In this document: positions 31,938 to 32,426 of the stretch, one piece after another
Layout: every line of letters starts with the position of its first letter
How positions within the stretch are numbered: position 1 is the stretch's first letter
DNA from: Clostridiales bacterium
GTDB lineage: Bacteria > Bacillota > Clostridia > Peptostreptococcales > Anaerovoracaceae
NCBI GenBank assembly: GCA_012729355.1
Contig: JAAYDG010000015.1
Coordinates: forward strand, 1 to 32,426
DNA length: 32,426 nt
Reading direction: 5' to 3'
Position numbers and translations under genes: made by a program
Notes under the pieces: model-generated
Database searches by the model: none
Seen by the model: the letters and a program-made list of their open reading frames with translations, nothing else
What the model was told of the DNA's origin: nothing

Positions 31938-32426
31938 CTAAAGGATGAAGTCATATGGATTCTGCATGACTTCGCTGCAGATGACCGTCAATGCGCCGAC
32001 GCTCTTCTGTTTCAGTTGCTGTGCCATGTTTTGCACAAAGATCCGCTCAGTGCCGTAATGCCCGGCATCCACCACGCATAAGCCCGATTCTCTGGCGTTC
32101 TGCGCCTCATGATGCTTGATATCTCCACTTACAAAGACATCGGCTCCGGCAGCCAGAGCGCCCTTATAGTATTCTCCGCCTCCGCCGCAGCAAACCGCCA
32201 CCTTTTGGATCAGTCTGCCGGGATCGCCGGAAACCTTAATGCCACCGGGATGTCCCAAAGCATGATCAAGCTTTTCCAAAAACCGGGATAAGAACATCGG
32301 CTCCGGCAGTGTTCCGATTCGCGCAAGCGTACTGTCTTCGAATCCTTTTCCCGGCAGGTTCAGCCTGGAATACCTTTGAATCCCCAGAAGGCTCATCAAA
32401 CGATCATTGTTGCCGTTGCGGGCGGA
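31938..32426 (-). CDS. Nif3-family dinuclear-metal protein (GTP cyclohydrolase 1 type 2 homologue), 5' part missing
   Basis: Widely conserved toroidal protein with a two-metal site; the family name GTP cyclohydrolase 1 type 2 is tentative and its cell role is unsettled. The visible 162 residues are the C-terminal part. They show VAVCCGGGGEYYKGALAAGADVFV, then GDIKHHEAQNARESG and VVDAGHYGTERIFV, which supply the histidine, aspartate and glutamate ligands of the metal pair. The frame continues without a stop to the right edge (SARNGNNDRLMSLLGIQ), so the true start is outside and the internal TTG/ATG near 32399 is not the start. Confidence 0.92.
   Translation of the reverse strand, partial: SARNGNNDRLMSLLGIQRYSRLNLPGKGFEDSTLARIGTLPEPMFLSRFLEKLDHALGHPGGIKVSGDPGRLIQKVAVCCGGGGEYYKGALAAGADVFVSGDIKHHEAQNARESGLCVVDAGHYGTERIFVQNMAQQLKQKSVGALTVICSEVMQNPYDFIL

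Noticed and set aside
31514-31948. Several short open frames in 31514-31948
   Set aside because: They lie within or across the RNase P RNA and its terminators; the RNA explains the sequence.

Overview
The window looks like chromosomal core sequence of an anaerobic member of the Clostridia (Bacillota), with roughly balanced GC by eye. The support is strong AGGAGG-type ribosome sites, a Gram-positive LexA box in front of recA, a 7-1-7 Fur-type box, a SpoIIIE/FtsK-rimO-pgsA-cinA-recA cluster, a four-subunit pyruvate:ferredoxin oxidoreductase, class I two-subunit fumarase and a folate cyclohydrolase. I cannot name genus or species. I saw no phage, insertion sequence, CRISPR array or tRNA. Almost every base belongs to a recognisable gene, RNA or regulatory site.

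Layout. 1-1565 (minus): rplU (L21, with an unusual C-terminal helical tail), rpmA (L27, without the Bacillota N-terminal extension) and the start of obg, behind a consensus promoter and an L21-leader-like RNA. 1599-8491 (minus): ftsK/spoIIIE, rimO, pgsA, cinA and recA; recA has two tandem promoters, the nearer one covered by a LexA box. 8718-12027 (plus): asd, then an operon of a divergent MtnA-family isomerase and an MtnK-family kinase. 12109-18356 (minus): one tightly packed operon, fchA, P1-family peptidase, ECF sigma factor, zinc-finger anti-sigma factor, polA, coaE. Just upstream lies a 6S RNA (18372-18546), preceded by a YebC/TACO1-family gene. 19428-20816 (plus): MATE exporter. 20864-23427 (minus): xth, ROK sugar kinase, GNAT acetyltransferase. 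23513-24364 (plus): FrlC-like epimerase. 24406-27413 (minus): porGDAB. 27547-29719 (minus): metallo-beta-lactamase-fold hydrolase and methionine gamma-lyase. 30032-31452 (plus): the two fumarase/tartrate dehydratase subunits. 31556-31931 (minus): RNase P RNA, abutting a Nif3-family gene that runs off the right edge.

How the genes fit together. The left half is information processing: ribosome, DNA repair and segregation, phospholipid synthesis. The right half is anaerobic carbon and sulfur metabolism. Methionine gamma-lyase makes 2-oxobutyrate, which the neighbouring oxidoreductase might oxidise to an acyl-CoA, and the fumarase subunits serve dicarboxylate metabolism. The asd/isomerase/kinase block touches methionine biosynthesis and the salvage of thioribose- or deoxyribose-type by-products.

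The most noteworthy observations are the 6S RNA placed immediately before a folate gene and a sigma/anti-sigma/polA/coaE operon with no promoter of its own in the gap; the divergent isomerase/kinase pair; the modified L21 and L27; the perfect Fur-type palindrome between methionine gamma-lyase and fumarase; and four genes that start with TTG.
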